Part shown: in pieces, positions 54,780 to 63,415 of the stretch
Layout: each line of letters begins with the position of its first letter
How positions within the stretch are numbered: position 1 is the first letter of the stretch
NCBI RefSeq assembly: GCF_019550795.1
Contig: NZ_CP080545.1
Location: 4,498,001 to 4,562,000 of the forward strand
DNA: 64,000 nt
Direction: 5' to 3'
Source: Paenibacillus sp. sptzw28
GTDB lineage: Bacteria; Bacillota; Bacilli; Paenibacillales; Paenibacillaceae
Position numbers and translations under genes: made by a program
Notes under the pieces: generated by a model
What the model saw: only the letters and a program-made list of their open reading frames with translations
Database searches by the model: none
What the model was told of the DNA's origin: nothing

Positions 54780-55256
54780 TCAGAGTGGCAGTACGGTTAT
54801 TAGCTCGGTTTCGCAGATTTCGCCGTTGTCACGGAAGCCGTAGCTTTCATAAAGCTTCTTGGCGGCCAAGTTATCAGCCTTATAAGAAATCCAGCAGTAA
54901 TGTGCAGGCCCCGCCGGAAAGGTACGGATAAATTCCAAGATTCTTTTCATGGCTTCCCGTCCGTAGCCCCTGTTCTGGTATTGCTTGTCAATCATCAGTC
55001 GCAGGATGCAATAGCTGTCGTCTGCGATTGTCGGGAGTTCGTACCCGGTGATTCTATAAGTAATCATAACAAAACCGACCGGCTGTTCATCCGCGTAAAT
55101 GGCAAACGGAAATGGAAGTCCCCCATTGATTGCAAGGACATAACACGAAGCCACGCTTGACAGATTGGACGCAACGAAGCGGCGTTGATCTTCTGAAACT
55201 TCCAGGTTAAATATGGCGCGTCGGTTTTCCAGCGTGATTTTTCTGAGTGTAATCAT
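54780..55256 (-). CDS. GNAT family N-acetyltransferase
   Basis: A 158-residue protein of the spermidine acetyltransferase-like type: ITLRKITLENRRAIFNLEV at the start, LRLMIDKQYQNRGYGREAMK as acetyl-CoA loop and NLAAKKLYESYGF at the end. The ATG overlaps the methyltransferase stop by 4 bases (ATGA), so the two are coupled. Confidence 0.85.
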   Translation of the reverse strand: MITLRKITLENRRAIFNLEVSEDQRRFVASNLSSVASCYVLAINGGLPFPFAIYADEQPVGFVMITYRITGYELPTIADDSYCILRLMIDKQYQNRGYGREAMKRILEFIRTFPAGPAHYCWISYKADNLAAKKLYESYGFRDNGEICETELITVLPL

Positions 55257-56143
55257 GCAGGGCTGCTCCCTTCAGCCAATATCATCCTATACACGGTTCC
55301 AAAGGTGATTTTCATACCTGCTGCATAAGTGGCTGCTGTTGACGGGGTAAATATCTCTGACAGTGTCTTTTCACATTCATATTGTCTATTAGCCTGCTCC
55401 ATTGACATTCCGCGTTCTAAAAGGTTCTTAATAAATGTTGAACGTTCCCCAGGGTTACTGAATTTCATAGCCTCATAAACACCGGCGTCCCCAGCTGCTG
55501 TTGGATCGTATATATTTACTTTATCACTCACGCGACATTGTACATCGCGTAATCCTAATCGGCTGAAATACAAAGGAAGCTTCAATCCGATATTGCCATC
55601 TTTACCAGTACGCTTTAGGTCTCGTTCAAACAATTCCTGCAGCTGCCCTAAAGGAATAACCGTTGACTGATCCACGCCATCAAAGTGAAAACTTGCATTA
55701 TTTCCAATCCAATGAGGCTCAAATGCAATAACTTTTCCTTCATTTTTTACAGAAGCTATCATTCTTTTTAATGTACTCATGGGATCTTCCATATGCAGCA
55801 GCACACCGTGGCATACGGCAAGATCAAATTCCTCTTCAAAGCTTATAGTATTAAAATCCGCAACAAGAAACTCTGTATGGTATGGTAAACTTCGAAAAAT
55901 CTCTCTCGCGTGCTCAATAAGATTTATTCCGGCATCAATACCTATATATTCCGAACCTAATGGAAGTATAGGCAACAGTCGGAGCCCCAGGTGCCCAAAA
56001 CCACATCCAAAATCCACGATACGAACAGGGCGATCAATTTTCCATACTCGATTAATCAGAAATTCAATATAGTCATCGTTGTAATACAAGGCAGCAGACT
56101 TTTTTAAATACTCAATTTGACTATCCCAATAATATGGCTCCAT
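55253..56143 (-). CDS. Class I SAM-dependent methyltransferase
   Basis: A 296-residue methyltransferase. VRIVDFGCGFGHLGLRLL is motif I, YIGIDAG motif II, LVADFN the acidic loop and FDLAVCHGVLLHMEDP motif IV. GGGAGAT precedes the ATG. The substrate is unknown. It is coupled to a GNAT gene, so both may modify the same small molecule. Confidence 0.85.
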   Translation of the reverse strand: MEPYYWDSQIEYLKKSAALYYNDDYIEFLINRVWKIDRPVRIVDFGCGFGHLGLRLLPILPLGSEYIGIDAGINLIEHAREIFRSLPYHTEFLVADFNTISFEEEFDLAVCHGVLLHMEDPMSTLKRMIASVKNEGKVIAFEPHWIGNNASFHFDGVDQSTVIPLGQLQELFERDLKRTGKDGNIGLKLPLYFSRLGLRDVQCRVSDKVNIYDPTAAGDAGVYEAMKFSNPGERSTFIKNLLERGMSMEQANRQYECEKTLSEIFTPSTAATYAAGMKITFGTVYRMILAEGSSPA

Positions 56144-56294
56144 GTTTTTATCTCCCTTACCGTATTAGCGCCGCGGTCGCTTAAATAACATACAATTTAT
56201 GCGAAAAAAGTAATAGACTTATGTTGAAATTTTTTGTAGACTATTATGTATCCATGGCTTTTTTAGGGTTGTATGTTCTATTTACATTATTGGT

Positions 56295-56322
56295 AAACCG
56301 GCACGTAATTTGTGCCGGTTTT
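56295..56322 (+). terminator. Hairpin terminator upstream of the membrane protein gene
   Basis: AAACCGGCAC pairs with GTGCCGGTTT and is followed by TCTT. It could attenuate transcription into the 124-residue membrane protein gene, since no plus-strand gene precedes it. Confidence 0.6.
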
Positions 56323-56374
56323 CTTACGGATTCGTTTTGTGCTTTTTTAATAAAAGCATTGGACCGGTGGAGTA

Positions 56375-56749
56375 ATGATAAAAAAGAAAACAATTATATT
56401 AGCGAGCATATGTTGCATTTTATTCCTTGTAGCCTTATATGGGATATATTTAGAATCACAGTTACAGAATGAATTTAATGGAAGTGTTGTTCATATACTC
56501 GTGGCACCAGTATTATCGGTATTCTCGGGTCTATTTTCGATCTTAGTTTGGGGTCGAAACAAAACGTCTTTGAAAAATATCTTGCTTGGTTGGTTTGTCA
56601 CCACCATAGCATATCTATTAATTCTGCTCCTACTCATGCGTCATTATGGTTATGGATGGCAACCGGAATGGTATGTATTTTTTGGGGTATTATTAGTGCT
56701 ATTTTTATTAATTGTTTGGTTTACTGATAGAGTAATAAAAAAATCATAA
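56375..56749 (+). CDS. Hypothetical membrane protein with about four helices
   Basis: A 124-residue hydrophobic protein. Helices at about residues 7-25, 40-58, 68-87 and 99-117, and a basic C-terminus. GGTGGAG precedes the ATG. No family recognised. It is a single gene between hairpins. Confidence 0.6.
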   Translation: MIKKKTIILASICCILFLVALYGIYLESQLQNEFNGSVVHILVAPVLSVFSGLFSILVWGRNKTSLKNILLGWFVTTIAYLLILLLLMRHYGYGWQPEWYVFFGVLLVLFLLIVWFTDRVIKKS

Positions 56750-56935
56750 TCAACATCGGGGGCCTTCCCATCATGGGTCTCCTTTACATGTTCCGTCCCC
56801 GACATTGCGCATCAAAGCGGGAAAAGCATTTACCTCGACGTCTAAGACATTCACCGTCACAAACAACAGCTACCCCGCGACATAACGCTACGTGATTACT
56901 TCACGAAATCCATTACTAACCCTCGTTCTACGCAA

Positions 56936-56963
56936 ATAAGGCTGCCAGCCGGCAGCCTTATTC
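56936..56963 (-). terminator. Terminator of the GAPDH gene
   Basis: AATAAGGCTGCC pairs perfectly with GGCAGCCTTATT across 4 bases, about 30 bases past the stop codon. It is symmetrical and could act in both directions. Confidence 0.8.
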
Positions 56964-56994
56964 ATAGCAAATGTTATTATGCTTAGCTACAGCT

Positions 56995-57996
56995 TTATGA
57001 ACGTGCAGCTAAATAAGCAGCCACTTCAGCCAATCGGGAAGCGTAGCCCCATTCATTATCATACCAAGCGGCCACGGATAAGAGCCCGCCTTGTACCTGC
57101 GTTAACGGAAGGTCGATAATGGAAGAATGGGAATCGCCTACAATTCGCGAAGAAGCCCATTCCCCTTCCAGAACGTCGAGCACTCCCTTTAGCTCTCCAG
57201 CTTGTGCTGCATTTCGGAACATATCGTTGATTTGCTGAGCCGTACATGGCTTCTCGGTAACAAGGTTTAGCTCTGCAATGCTTCCTGTACGTGTCGGGAT
57301 CCTGTAAGACTTCCCGGTTATTTGAAGATCGCTCCAAATAAACTTGAGCGCCTTGGCTGCACCTGAAGAGGAAGGAATAATATTCTCAGCTGCTGCCCAT
57401 GAATCCCGACGATCCTTCATCGGCTGATCGGTCAACGATTGCGTGTTCGTATAGGAATGTACAGTCGAGAATAAACCATATTGGATCCCGTAATTCTCCC
57501 GAACCAGCTTGACTACCGGAGCCAGCGCATTCGTCGTACAGCTCGCCATGCTGATGATTTTATGCTGGTCTGGGTCGAAGCTTCCCAAATTGATTCCTTT
57601 GAGCAACACGGCGTCGCAGTCTTCCAAGCTTTTGCTTGGTCCGCTGACAAGCACGCGCCCCGCCCCTCGCTCCAGGTGAAGCTGAGCAACCGCCCTTGTT
57701 ACCGCGCGGCCGGTGCAATCGATGACGAGGTCGACACCGAGCTCTTTCCAATTCGGTATCTCCTGGGCGGAATTGATGAATCGGATGGACCGGTCGCCAA
57801 TTTCGATAACGCCTTCTCGTCCTGTGACGGTCTCGTGCCAGCGTTTATAATTCGTATCCACTTCAAAGAGAGCCGCAAGCGTAGCTTCGTCTTTAATATC
57901 CGATATGGAAGCCGGCACGAACAGCTTCTCAAGAAGCGCAACCCGAAGCAGCTGTCTTCCGATTCTCCCGAAACCAAAAACTGCAATTTTACTCAT
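56995..57996 (-). CDS. gap: Glyceraldehyde-3-phosphate dehydrogenase paralogue
   Basis: A 333-residue GAPDH. NAD loop AVFGFGRIGRQLLR, Asp of SISDIKD at the position that favours NAD over NADP, catalytic Cys in SMASCTTNALAP, His in STVHSYTN, and IPSSSGAAKALKFIW with the phosphate-binding residues. WYDNEWGYASR closes the protein. The sequence departs from a typical glycolytic Gap at several loops, and no pgk or tpi gene is nearby, so it is probably a second copy with a specialised role. The ATG overlaps the stop of an upstream small frame (ATGA). Confidence 0.88.
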   Translation of the reverse strand: MSKIAVFGFGRIGRQLLRVALLEKLFVPASISDIKDEATLAALFEVDTNYKRWHETVTGREGVIEIGDRSIRFINSAQEIPNWKELGVDLVIDCTGRAVTRAVAQLHLERGAGRVLVSGPSKSLEDCDAVLLKGINLGSFDPDQHKIISMASCTTNALAPVVKLVRENYGIQYGLFSTVHSYTNTQSLTDQPMKDRRDSWAAAENIIPSSSGAAKALKFIWSDLQITGKSYRIPTRTGSIAELNLVTEKPCTAQQINDMFRNAAQAGELKGVLDVLEGEWASSRIVGDSHSSIIDLPLTQVQGGLLSVAAWYDNEWGYASRLAEVAAYLAARS

Positions 57997-58262
57997 TGTA
58001 TCCTCTCCTTTGCCATGCTATTAAGACGTTCCTTCCAAGATTCAAGCGCTCCTATGGGTACTACATAAGTTGTTACCCCAACTAGTCCGGCCCCAATCCG
58101 TCCTTTGCGGTAATTACTAACCGTACGAACGGAAATGATTGACGGGGAAAAAATCAAATGGTATTTTCCAGTAACACCCTTTGCAATTAACCCCTGAGAT
58201 GGGAAAGGAAGATGATCAAATGTCTGAGCGAAATCAACTATAAGTGAGCAAAATACATTCAA
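57993..58262 (-). CDS. Hypothetical 89-residue frame coupled to the GAPDH gene
   Basis: The frame ends in the ATGA overlap with the GAPDH start, and its C-terminal part (VGVTTYVVPIGALESWKERL) looks protein-like. Its N-terminal part overlaps the end of a GNAT fragment in another frame. No family recognised. It may be a real small gene with a later start, or only an open leader. Confidence 0.3.
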   Translation of the reverse strand: MNVFCSLIVDFAQTFDHLPFPSQGLIAKGVTGKYHLIFSPSIISVRTVSNYRKGRIGAGLVGVTTYVVPIGALESWKERLNSMAKERIQ

Positions 58263-58380
58263 AGCGTTCGACTCCTGGGTGCTTTTCCGCCAAGTTCGTT
58301 ATCGAACACCCAAGCTTTTTATAGAAATTAACAGCATCTATATCGGTTTCAGCTTTCATTCTTATGTATTCATGTACCAT
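58234..58380 (-). pseudogene. C-terminal fragment of a GNAT acetyltransferase
   Basis: The frame encodes IDAVNFYKKLGCSITNLAEK followed by HPGVERFECILL, the last helix and strand of a GNAT domain. The acetyl-CoA loop is missing. Debris of the same kind (NIKLDDLTGPEG) occurs just upstream near 58450 in another frame. Confidence 0.6.
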
Positions 58381-58610
58381 TTTTCTCCTAAACCATTACA
58401 GCGATGAATGGATTTAACTGAAGATGCTCCCCGATTAATGAAGCCCTCAGGTCCGGTTAAATCATCTAGTTTAATATTCAGAAAGACCACTTAATTTCCA
58501 TTTCCTGAATTCATTAATTGCTATTTCATCTTCCACATTCATACTTATCCTCTCTCTATGCACCTTTTCCTTTTCTTGGAATTTGCCCTAGCTTGCACAG
58601 AAAAATTAAA

Positions 58611-58643
58611 ACGGGAAGCGAATACGTTTCCTTCGCTTCCCGT
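58611..58643 (-). terminator. Terminator of the GH5 cellulase
   Basis: On the minus strand ACGGGAAGCGAA pairs with TTCGCTTCCCGT, followed by TTTAATTTTTC. Confidence 0.85.
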
Positions 58644-58665
58644 TCATCCTAATCAATTCCGGCTA

Positions 58666-60372
58666 TTATGAAGCTGTGCCTGTAATGCTCGTACCGTTCT
58701 TCGTAATCGTATACTCGATAGTTGCGCCGCTCCAGAAGTGGAGCTTCAGAATGACCACGCCATCGTTCACTTCATTGAAGAAAGTCGTTGTAAGTTTGAT
58801 TTCATTCGTTGCATAAGAAGGCATGAATGTCCGGGCGTACTCTTTGTACGAAGTCCAGTTATTCGGGCCGGCGTTGCCCCCTGTGGCGTACACGGCCTCC
58901 ATCGTGGCAAGGCGGTCGCCGTTGAAGGCAGTCGGAATCGCAAATTGTGCGGTCGTACCTTCCGTGTTTTGCAGCACCGGCGTGTCATTGTACAACACAT
59001 GGAAAGTCCAATCGGCGCCCTTGTTAAATTGGACTTTCAATACGGCTACCTCGCCGGGTTCGGCCGATTCGGTCAGCTTGGCGAGATAACTAGCTTTGAG
59101 GGTCAGGTCTTCGCCGTTCAACTCATAATCCGTGCCTTTAATCAATTCGTAGTCTCCGACTTTGATGCTGGTCAGAACATTGCCGTTCAAGTTCAGATGG
59201 ACGACGGTGTCCTGAGCCGGCGCACCTTTCCTGACATAGATCAGATCGGATTCCGCAGTCGAGGAACGACTCTTCAAGCTATCCATGATCATATTGTAAA
59301 GCTCCGGATCATTCCACTGAAGCGTTCTGCGGTCGAAACGTCCGCCGTTGTCCCACAGCATAAGGGTAAGGTTTTTCTCTTGGGCATAATGGGTGAAATA
59401 CTCGATAAACTTCAGCATCTCGCCATGCTCGGGCACAACGCTATCTTGCGGCGTATCGGGACTTGTAGCATCCCAGCCGAGCAGTCCGTATTCGCCTACG
59501 ATAACGGGAATTCCTTTCGATACGAACGTATTATACGCATTGTCAACCGTTGTTTCGATGTCCTTAACCGTGTCGGCCTCAAACTTCGTGTAGCCCGCTA
59601 TGTTCACACTAAATGGCCAGAAACCGTAAAAATGAATGGTAGCGATCAAATTCGGATCGTTCAGCTTGGCAATCGTATTAGCGAGCGAGTCCAGATAGAT
59701 TTGGCTGGCATTGGTGACTCTTGAAGGCAGTACGAGCGGACGAGTGGCGTTCCCCCCGCCGGTCTCCCTGACGACATTGAAGAAGGCTGTATTCAACTCA
59801 TCGAGCAGCGTGAGTTGAGTCGCGTCGTCAACGCCGTCAAAAAACGGTTCGTTAATGCTCTCGAACATCAGCTTGCTGGAATAGTCCTTGAACCGGTTGG
59901 CGACCTGCGTCCACACAGCTGTAAATTGGGCCAATACGGCGTCATGATTCGTCGGCATCGAATTGACCCACATCCAAGAGTCATGGTGTATGTTGATCAT
60001 GACATACAGTCCTTCTTGCAGCGACCAGTCGACGACTTGCTGAACCCGGTCCATCCAGGCGGGATCGACCGTATAGTTCGGTGCGCCTCCCATATGCCCG
60101 CTCCATGTGATCGGAATGCGGATGCTGTTGAAGCCCTGCTTCTTAATTTCCTTAATGAATTCTTTGGTTACGCGCGGATTGCCCCAAGCTGTCTCATCGC
60201 CTCCAATCGCATCGAATGTATTGCCCAGGTTCCATCCCGGCTGCATTGCGCTAACATAGGACTGCATCGGAGATTCTTTCCCGGAAGCTGCGGCCGGGCT
60301 GAGGGGCGAGAAAAGCGCTAACAGCAAGGAAACGGCCATGAGTACGGATAAATAGGTTTTCTTAGTACGCAC
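58666..60372 (-). CDS. Secreted GH5 endoglucanase with CBM_X2-like domain
   Basis: A 568-residue secreted cellulase. Signal peptide residues 1-29. The GH5 barrel spans about 35-365: GWNLGNTFDA, IRIPITWSGH, MINIHHDSW, acid/base Glu in FESINEPFF, IHFYGFWPF, nucleophile Glu in VIVGEYGLLGW and MLWDNGGRFDR. Residues about 385-475 form an X2-type Ig-like module (GKDYELNG-like LIKGTDYELNGEDLTL). The C-terminal 95 residues are a further beta domain. No SLH anchor. Internal cleavage of beta-1,4-glucan is the expected activity. Confidence 0.92.
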   Translation of the reverse strand: MRTKKTYLSVLMAVSLLLALFSPLSPAAASGKESPMQSYVSAMQPGWNLGNTFDAIGGDETAWGNPRVTKEFIKEIKKQGFNSIRIPITWSGHMGGAPNYTVDPAWMDRVQQVVDWSLQEGLYVMINIHHDSWMWVNSMPTNHDAVLAQFTAVWTQVANRFKDYSSKLMFESINEPFFDGVDDATQLTLLDELNTAFFNVVRETGGGNATRPLVLPSRVTNASQIYLDSLANTIAKLNDPNLIATIHFYGFWPFSVNIAGYTKFEADTVKDIETTVDNAYNTFVSKGIPVIVGEYGLLGWDATSPDTPQDSVVPEHGEMLKFIEYFTHYAQEKNLTLMLWDNGGRFDRRTLQWNDPELYNMIMDSLKSRSSTAESDLIYVRKGAPAQDTVVHLNLNGNVLTSIKVGDYELIKGTDYELNGEDLTLKASYLAKLTESAEPGEVAVLKVQFNKGADWTFHVLYNDTPVLQNTEGTTAQFAIPTAFNGDRLATMEAVYATGGNAGPNNWTSYKEYARTFMPSYATNEIKLTTTFFNEVNDGVVILKLHFWSGATIEYTITKNGTSITGTAS

Positions 60373-60550
60373 TGAAATTCTCCTTTGGTTTCATTGATTT
60401 TCTAACCAATACATGAGCTGCTTGATCTTCGACTGAAATACTTTAAATGAAGATTCTTTGCAAGAAATGCGGCACTGCTGTCTCTCGAAGCAACCGGTTT
60501 ACAGCGCAAACTGCGACTGCGCTTCGATCAGTTTTCATGCTGGCAGCACA

Positions 60551-60564
60551 TGTAAGCGGTTGTA
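60551..60564 (-). promoter_or_regulatory. cre-like site upstream of the GH5 gene
   Basis: On the minus strand TACAACCGCTTACA matches the CcpA consensus at 12 of 14 positions, with the right half perfect. It lies about 180 bases upstream of the start codon. The rest of the 310-base gap (60373-60682) shows no gene. Confidence 0.4.
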
Positions 60565-60682
60565 TTTTTATTTTAACTGTATAATTTCCCCGATAATACA
60601 TTAAAAAACAATCTAAAAATCATTAGAGAATTGGATATTCTGATGAAATATTACCCAGGCGATAGGCTCAACGCCGGCAGGC

Positions 60683-61040
60683 TCAAGAATAAGAATATTC
60701 GTGTTCTGCGTTATCAAAATAACTTACGGAGGAAATATAGATTTCCGATTGGGAGGAGAGAAACAATTGCGTTTTGAGCGCATCAATCGCCTGATACTTT
60801 TCGTAAGAGGATTGATCCGTATTGATCATGGTGAGATTGGCTTGCGTTTTGGAATCCGTGACGAACGAGAATGTCAACGAATCGATTTTCCGCAGTTCGT
60901 TTTCGATACTCGTGGAATGCAGATTCAATATTTCGGAAGAAATATTGAGCAGTTGCCGGTCATACAGGTGGAAAGCCAGGCTTAACGCCGCCATGGAAAT
61001 CAGGCTGTTGTGCTTCTTCGACAGAGCCGATATTATAAGG
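60683..61040 (-). pseudogene. Fragment of a YesM-type sensor kinase extracellular domain
   Basis: The frame contains ALSLAFHLYDRQLLNISSEI then IENELRKIDSLTFSFVTDSK and ISSVSYFDN. This is the membrane-proximal and extracellular start of a YesM-like histidine kinase or AraC sensor. There is no first transmembrane helix and no kinase domain. The upstream end runs into the alpha/beta hydrolase gene on the other strand. A leftover of a deletion or rearrangement. Confidence 0.6.
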
Positions 61041-61066
61041 GTAAAGTGCTTATTGGAGGTTTCCAA

Positions 61067-61822
61067 ATGAACGATTGTATAAAAAATGTTGTAACGATTG
61101 AACATCATGGCAGGGAAATTTATGGGGTTTCTTATATGCCGAAACATGTGGAAAAATGCCCTGTCGTTATTTTCAGCCATGGTTATAATGGATCGAATGC
61201 TGATTTTACAATGAATAGCGAATATCTGGTATCAAATGGTGTGGGCGCATATTGTTTTGATTTCTGCGGTGGCTCCGTGAATTCCAAGAGTGGCCTCAAG
61301 ACGACAGAAATGACTCTTTTTACAGAGAAAGAAGATCTGTGCGCTGTTATTGACCAAGTAAAAAGGTGGGACAATATTGATGCGGACAATATTTTCCTGT
61401 TTGGCGGCAGCCAAGGCGGCTTGGTCTCAGCATTGGCTGCTGATGAGCGTATAGACGATGTCAAAGGAATGTTGTTATTATTCCCGGCATTCTGTATCGC
61501 AGATGATTGGAATCAAAGATATCCCACACTTGAGAGTATTCCTGATACGCACGAGATGTGGGGAATGACACTCGGCAGAACATTTTTTGAGAGCATTCAC
61601 GGTTATGATGTATTCAGGCATATTGGTAAATTTGATAAAAATATTTTGATATTTCAAGGAGATCAAGATGAAATAGCGACGCTTGATTGGAGTATGCGAG
61701 CTTCAAAGCTATATCCGTATGTTAAACTTGAGGTATTCCCAGGAGAGGGACATGGTTTTTCAGAGGCTGGGAATAGGCGTGTAGCAGAGATGACATGTGA
61801 ATTTGTGAAAGTGAATATTTGA
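61067..61822 (+). CDS. Alpha/beta hydrolase (cinnamoyl-esterase-like)
   Basis: A 251-residue cytoplasmic hydrolase. Oxyanion strand VVIFSHGYNGSNADF, nucleophile Ser in FLFGGSQGGLVSAL, Asp in FQGDQDEIA and His in GEGHGFSEAG. GGAGG with a 7-base spacer selects the ATG at 61067 over the earlier in-frame ATG at 61010. It resembles Firmicute feruloyl/cinnamoyl esterases that split hydroxycinnamate esters of plant wall fragments. That role is inferred. Confidence 0.85.
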   Translation: MNDCIKNVVTIEHHGREIYGVSYMPKHVEKCPVVIFSHGYNGSNADFTMNSEYLVSNGVGAYCFDFCGGSVNSKSGLKTTEMTLFTEKEDLCAVIDQVKRWDNIDADNIFLFGGSQGGLVSALAADERIDDVKGMLLLFPAFCIADDWNQRYPTLESIPDTHEMWGMTLGRTFFESIHGYDVFRHIGKFDKNILIFQGDQDEIATLDWSMRASKLYPYVKLEVFPGEGHGFSEAGNRRVAEMTCEFVKVNI

Positions 61823-61877
61823 CGCCGCGGGTCCGGATAACTCAGAAACGTGTATCTCCTCGCCCCCTTTCGGTAAA

Positions 61878-61912
61878 CGATATATGTTCTCTTTGGACAA
61901 GAACATATATCG
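61878..61912. repeat. Perfect 13-bp inverted repeat
   Basis: CGATATATGTTCT and AGAACATATATCG flank a 9-base loop. No T-tract follows on the plus strand. It lies between the hydrolase and the severed lipoprotein 3' end and could be an operator or RNA hairpin. The remaining sequence to 62198 holds no convincing gene. Confidence 0.7.
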
Positions 61913-61922
61913 CAAAAAAGAA

Positions 61923-61941
61923 AAGCCGCATTAAGCGGCTT
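61923..61941 (-). terminator. Probable original terminator of the lipoprotein gene
   Basis: On the minus strand AAGCCGC, a 5-base loop and GCGGCTT are followed by TTCTTTTTTG. It lies about 230 bases past the native stop codon of the lipoprotein now separated by the IS. Confidence 0.6.
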
Positions 61942-62169
61942 AGAGCGCGCATTATGTATCTCGACCGAATCATCATAATATGTCTAAAAAAGGAAAATCT
62001 GAGGACATAACAAAACAGACTATATGGCATAGAGGCACTACAACCCCTCTATTTGACTTGGGTATAGATCGGCGAGACCTATCCAGATCAGGTCCTCCGG
62101 GTCTGTCAAATCGGCAAACTTATGGGTTAAGTATCAGTTCCGTTAGCCGTATAAAGGGACGAAGGGTTG

Positions 62170-62198
62170 TTATTTAGCGTTATTAAATTTGATCATGG
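62170..62198 (-). other. Severed 3' end of the lipoprotein gene
   Basis: Joining 63472 and upward to this stretch on the minus strand, after removing the IS and one TGG copy, restores an open frame reading VTM then IKFNNAK and stop (TAA at 62170-62172). These are therefore the native last codons of the lipoprotein. Confidence 0.75.
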
Positions 62199-62236
62199 TG
62201 ACCCTGCCCCGAATAGATAGACACATAGAAAACCTC
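62199..62236 (+). repeat. Left terminal inverted repeat of the IS
   Basis: Begins TGACCCTGCCCCGAA and ends AGAAAACCTC. About 32 of 38 bases match the reverse complement of the right end. Confidence 0.85.
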
Positions 62237-62262
62237 TATAATAAAAGTGGAGGGATTTTACT

Positions 62263-62556
62263 ATGGGGCAGCGGAAGAAATTTGACAAGGCATTTAAGGA
62301 GCAAGTTGTACTTCGAATCTTGGCTAATGAATCAACAGTTGCAGATGCAGCCAAGGAACTGAATGTTCATTACACCACAGTCCGGGACTGGGTAAGATAT
62401 TATAAGCGTGATGGAGAAAGCGCATTTCCTGGTAGCGGGAATCTCAAGACAGAAGATGATGAGATGCGTAAACTTCGAAAGCAGTTAGCAGACCTGAAAG
62501 AAGAGAATGAAATCTTAAAAAAGGCGGCGGCCTACTTCGCGAAAAATCTGAAATAA
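62263..62556 (+). CDS. IS3-family transposase OrfA
   Basis: A 97-residue HTH protein: FDKAFKEQVVLRILANESTV, then DAAKELNVHYTTVRDWVRYY, and a leucine-zipper coiled coil (RKLRKQLADLKEENEILKKA). The A-AAA-AAG heptamer at 62517-62523 in the zero frame permits -1 frameshifting into OrfB, producing the OrfAB transposase. The OrfA stop follows at 62554. GGAGGG lies upstream of the ATG. Confidence 0.92.
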   Translation: MGQRKKFDKAFKEQVVLRILANESTVADAAKELNVHYTTVRDWVRYYKRDGESAFPGSGNLKTEDDEMRKLRKQLADLKEENEILKKAAAYFAKNLK

Positions 62557-62606
62557 TTACGTTCACGTTCATCCATGAACATCGCTTCGAATTTCGGATT
62601 GCGAAG

Positions 62607-63407
62607 ATGTGCCAGGTCCTACGCGTATCAAGAAGCGGCTATTATGCACATATCAATCGTCCAGAAAGCAAACGCAGCATAGCAAATCGTAAGCTGTTAG
62701 AGACGATCAAAGACATTCATACAAATAATCGTAGGATCTACGGAGCGCCACAGATTACCAAAAACCTACCACCTGAACAAAAGGCCAGTCGAGGCCGTGT
62801 GGCTCGGTTAATGCGAGCGAATGGGATCCGATCCAAAGTCGTGAAGAAATATAAAGCAACTACAAACTCAAGGCACAATCTGCCGGTGGCGGACAATATC
62901 GTGAATCAGAACTTTCAAACAAGCAAGCCCAATGAGAAGTGGCTGAGTGACATTACGTATATCGCGACAGCTGAAGGCTGGTTGTATCTCGCTGGCGTGC
63001 TGGATCTGCATGGCCGCAAACTTGTGGGTTGGGCAATGGACAGTCGAATGAAGACGGAACTAGTGTGCGCTGCACTTAAGCAGGCCATCGGCCGGACCGG
63101 AGCATCTAAGGGACTCATCGTACATTCTGATCAGGGCGTACAATACGCCAGCAAGGGTTACCAGAAGCTTCTCAAGAAGTATGGGTTCGTCTGCAGCATG
63201 AGCCGCAAAGGCAACTGTTATGACAATTCACCGATGGAATCCTTTTGGGGTAAGCTTAAGATGGAATGGCTCAATGATTATACGTTCAAGACGCGTGATG
63301 AGGCTAAAAAAGCTGTATTTGAATATATCGAATTATTCTACAATCGTCGGAGAACGCATCCCTCCAACGATTATGTCCCTCCATTTATGGTCAGGGATGG
63401 ACAGTAG
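62607..63407 (+). CDS. IS3-family transposase OrfB (DDE catalytic domain)
   Basis: At least 266 residues from the ATG at 62607. In the OrfAB fusion the frame is open back to the slippery site at 62517, adding FIHEHRFEFRIAK and more. Catalytic residues: Asp in WLSDITYI, Asp in VHSDQGVQY and Glu in NSPMESFWGKLK, the rve/DDE pattern. YNRRRTHPSNDYVPP ends the protein. The stop is at 63405-63407. Confidence 0.93.
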   Translation: MCQVLRVSRSGYYAHINRPESKRSIANRKLLETIKDIHTNNRRIYGAPQITKNLPPEQKASRGRVARLMRANGIRSKVVKKYKATTNSRHNLPVADNIVNQNFQTSKPNEKWLSDITYIATAEGWLYLAGVLDLHGRKLVGWAMDSRMKTELVCAALKQAIGRTGASKGLIVHSDQGVQYASKGYQKLLKKYGFVCSMSRKGNCYDNSPMESFWGKLKMEWLNDYTFKTRDEAKKAVFEYIELFYNRRRTHPSNDYVPPFMVRDGQ

Positions 63408-63415
63408 GCATTAGT

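Noticed and set aside
56221..56472. Open frame of 83 codons before the membrane protein
   Set aside because: It runs through a clear terminator hairpin and overlaps a better gene with a good ribosome site.
61980..62177. Open frame of 65 codons before the IS
   Set aside because: No protein-like pattern, and it overlaps the severed lipoprotein end on the other strand.
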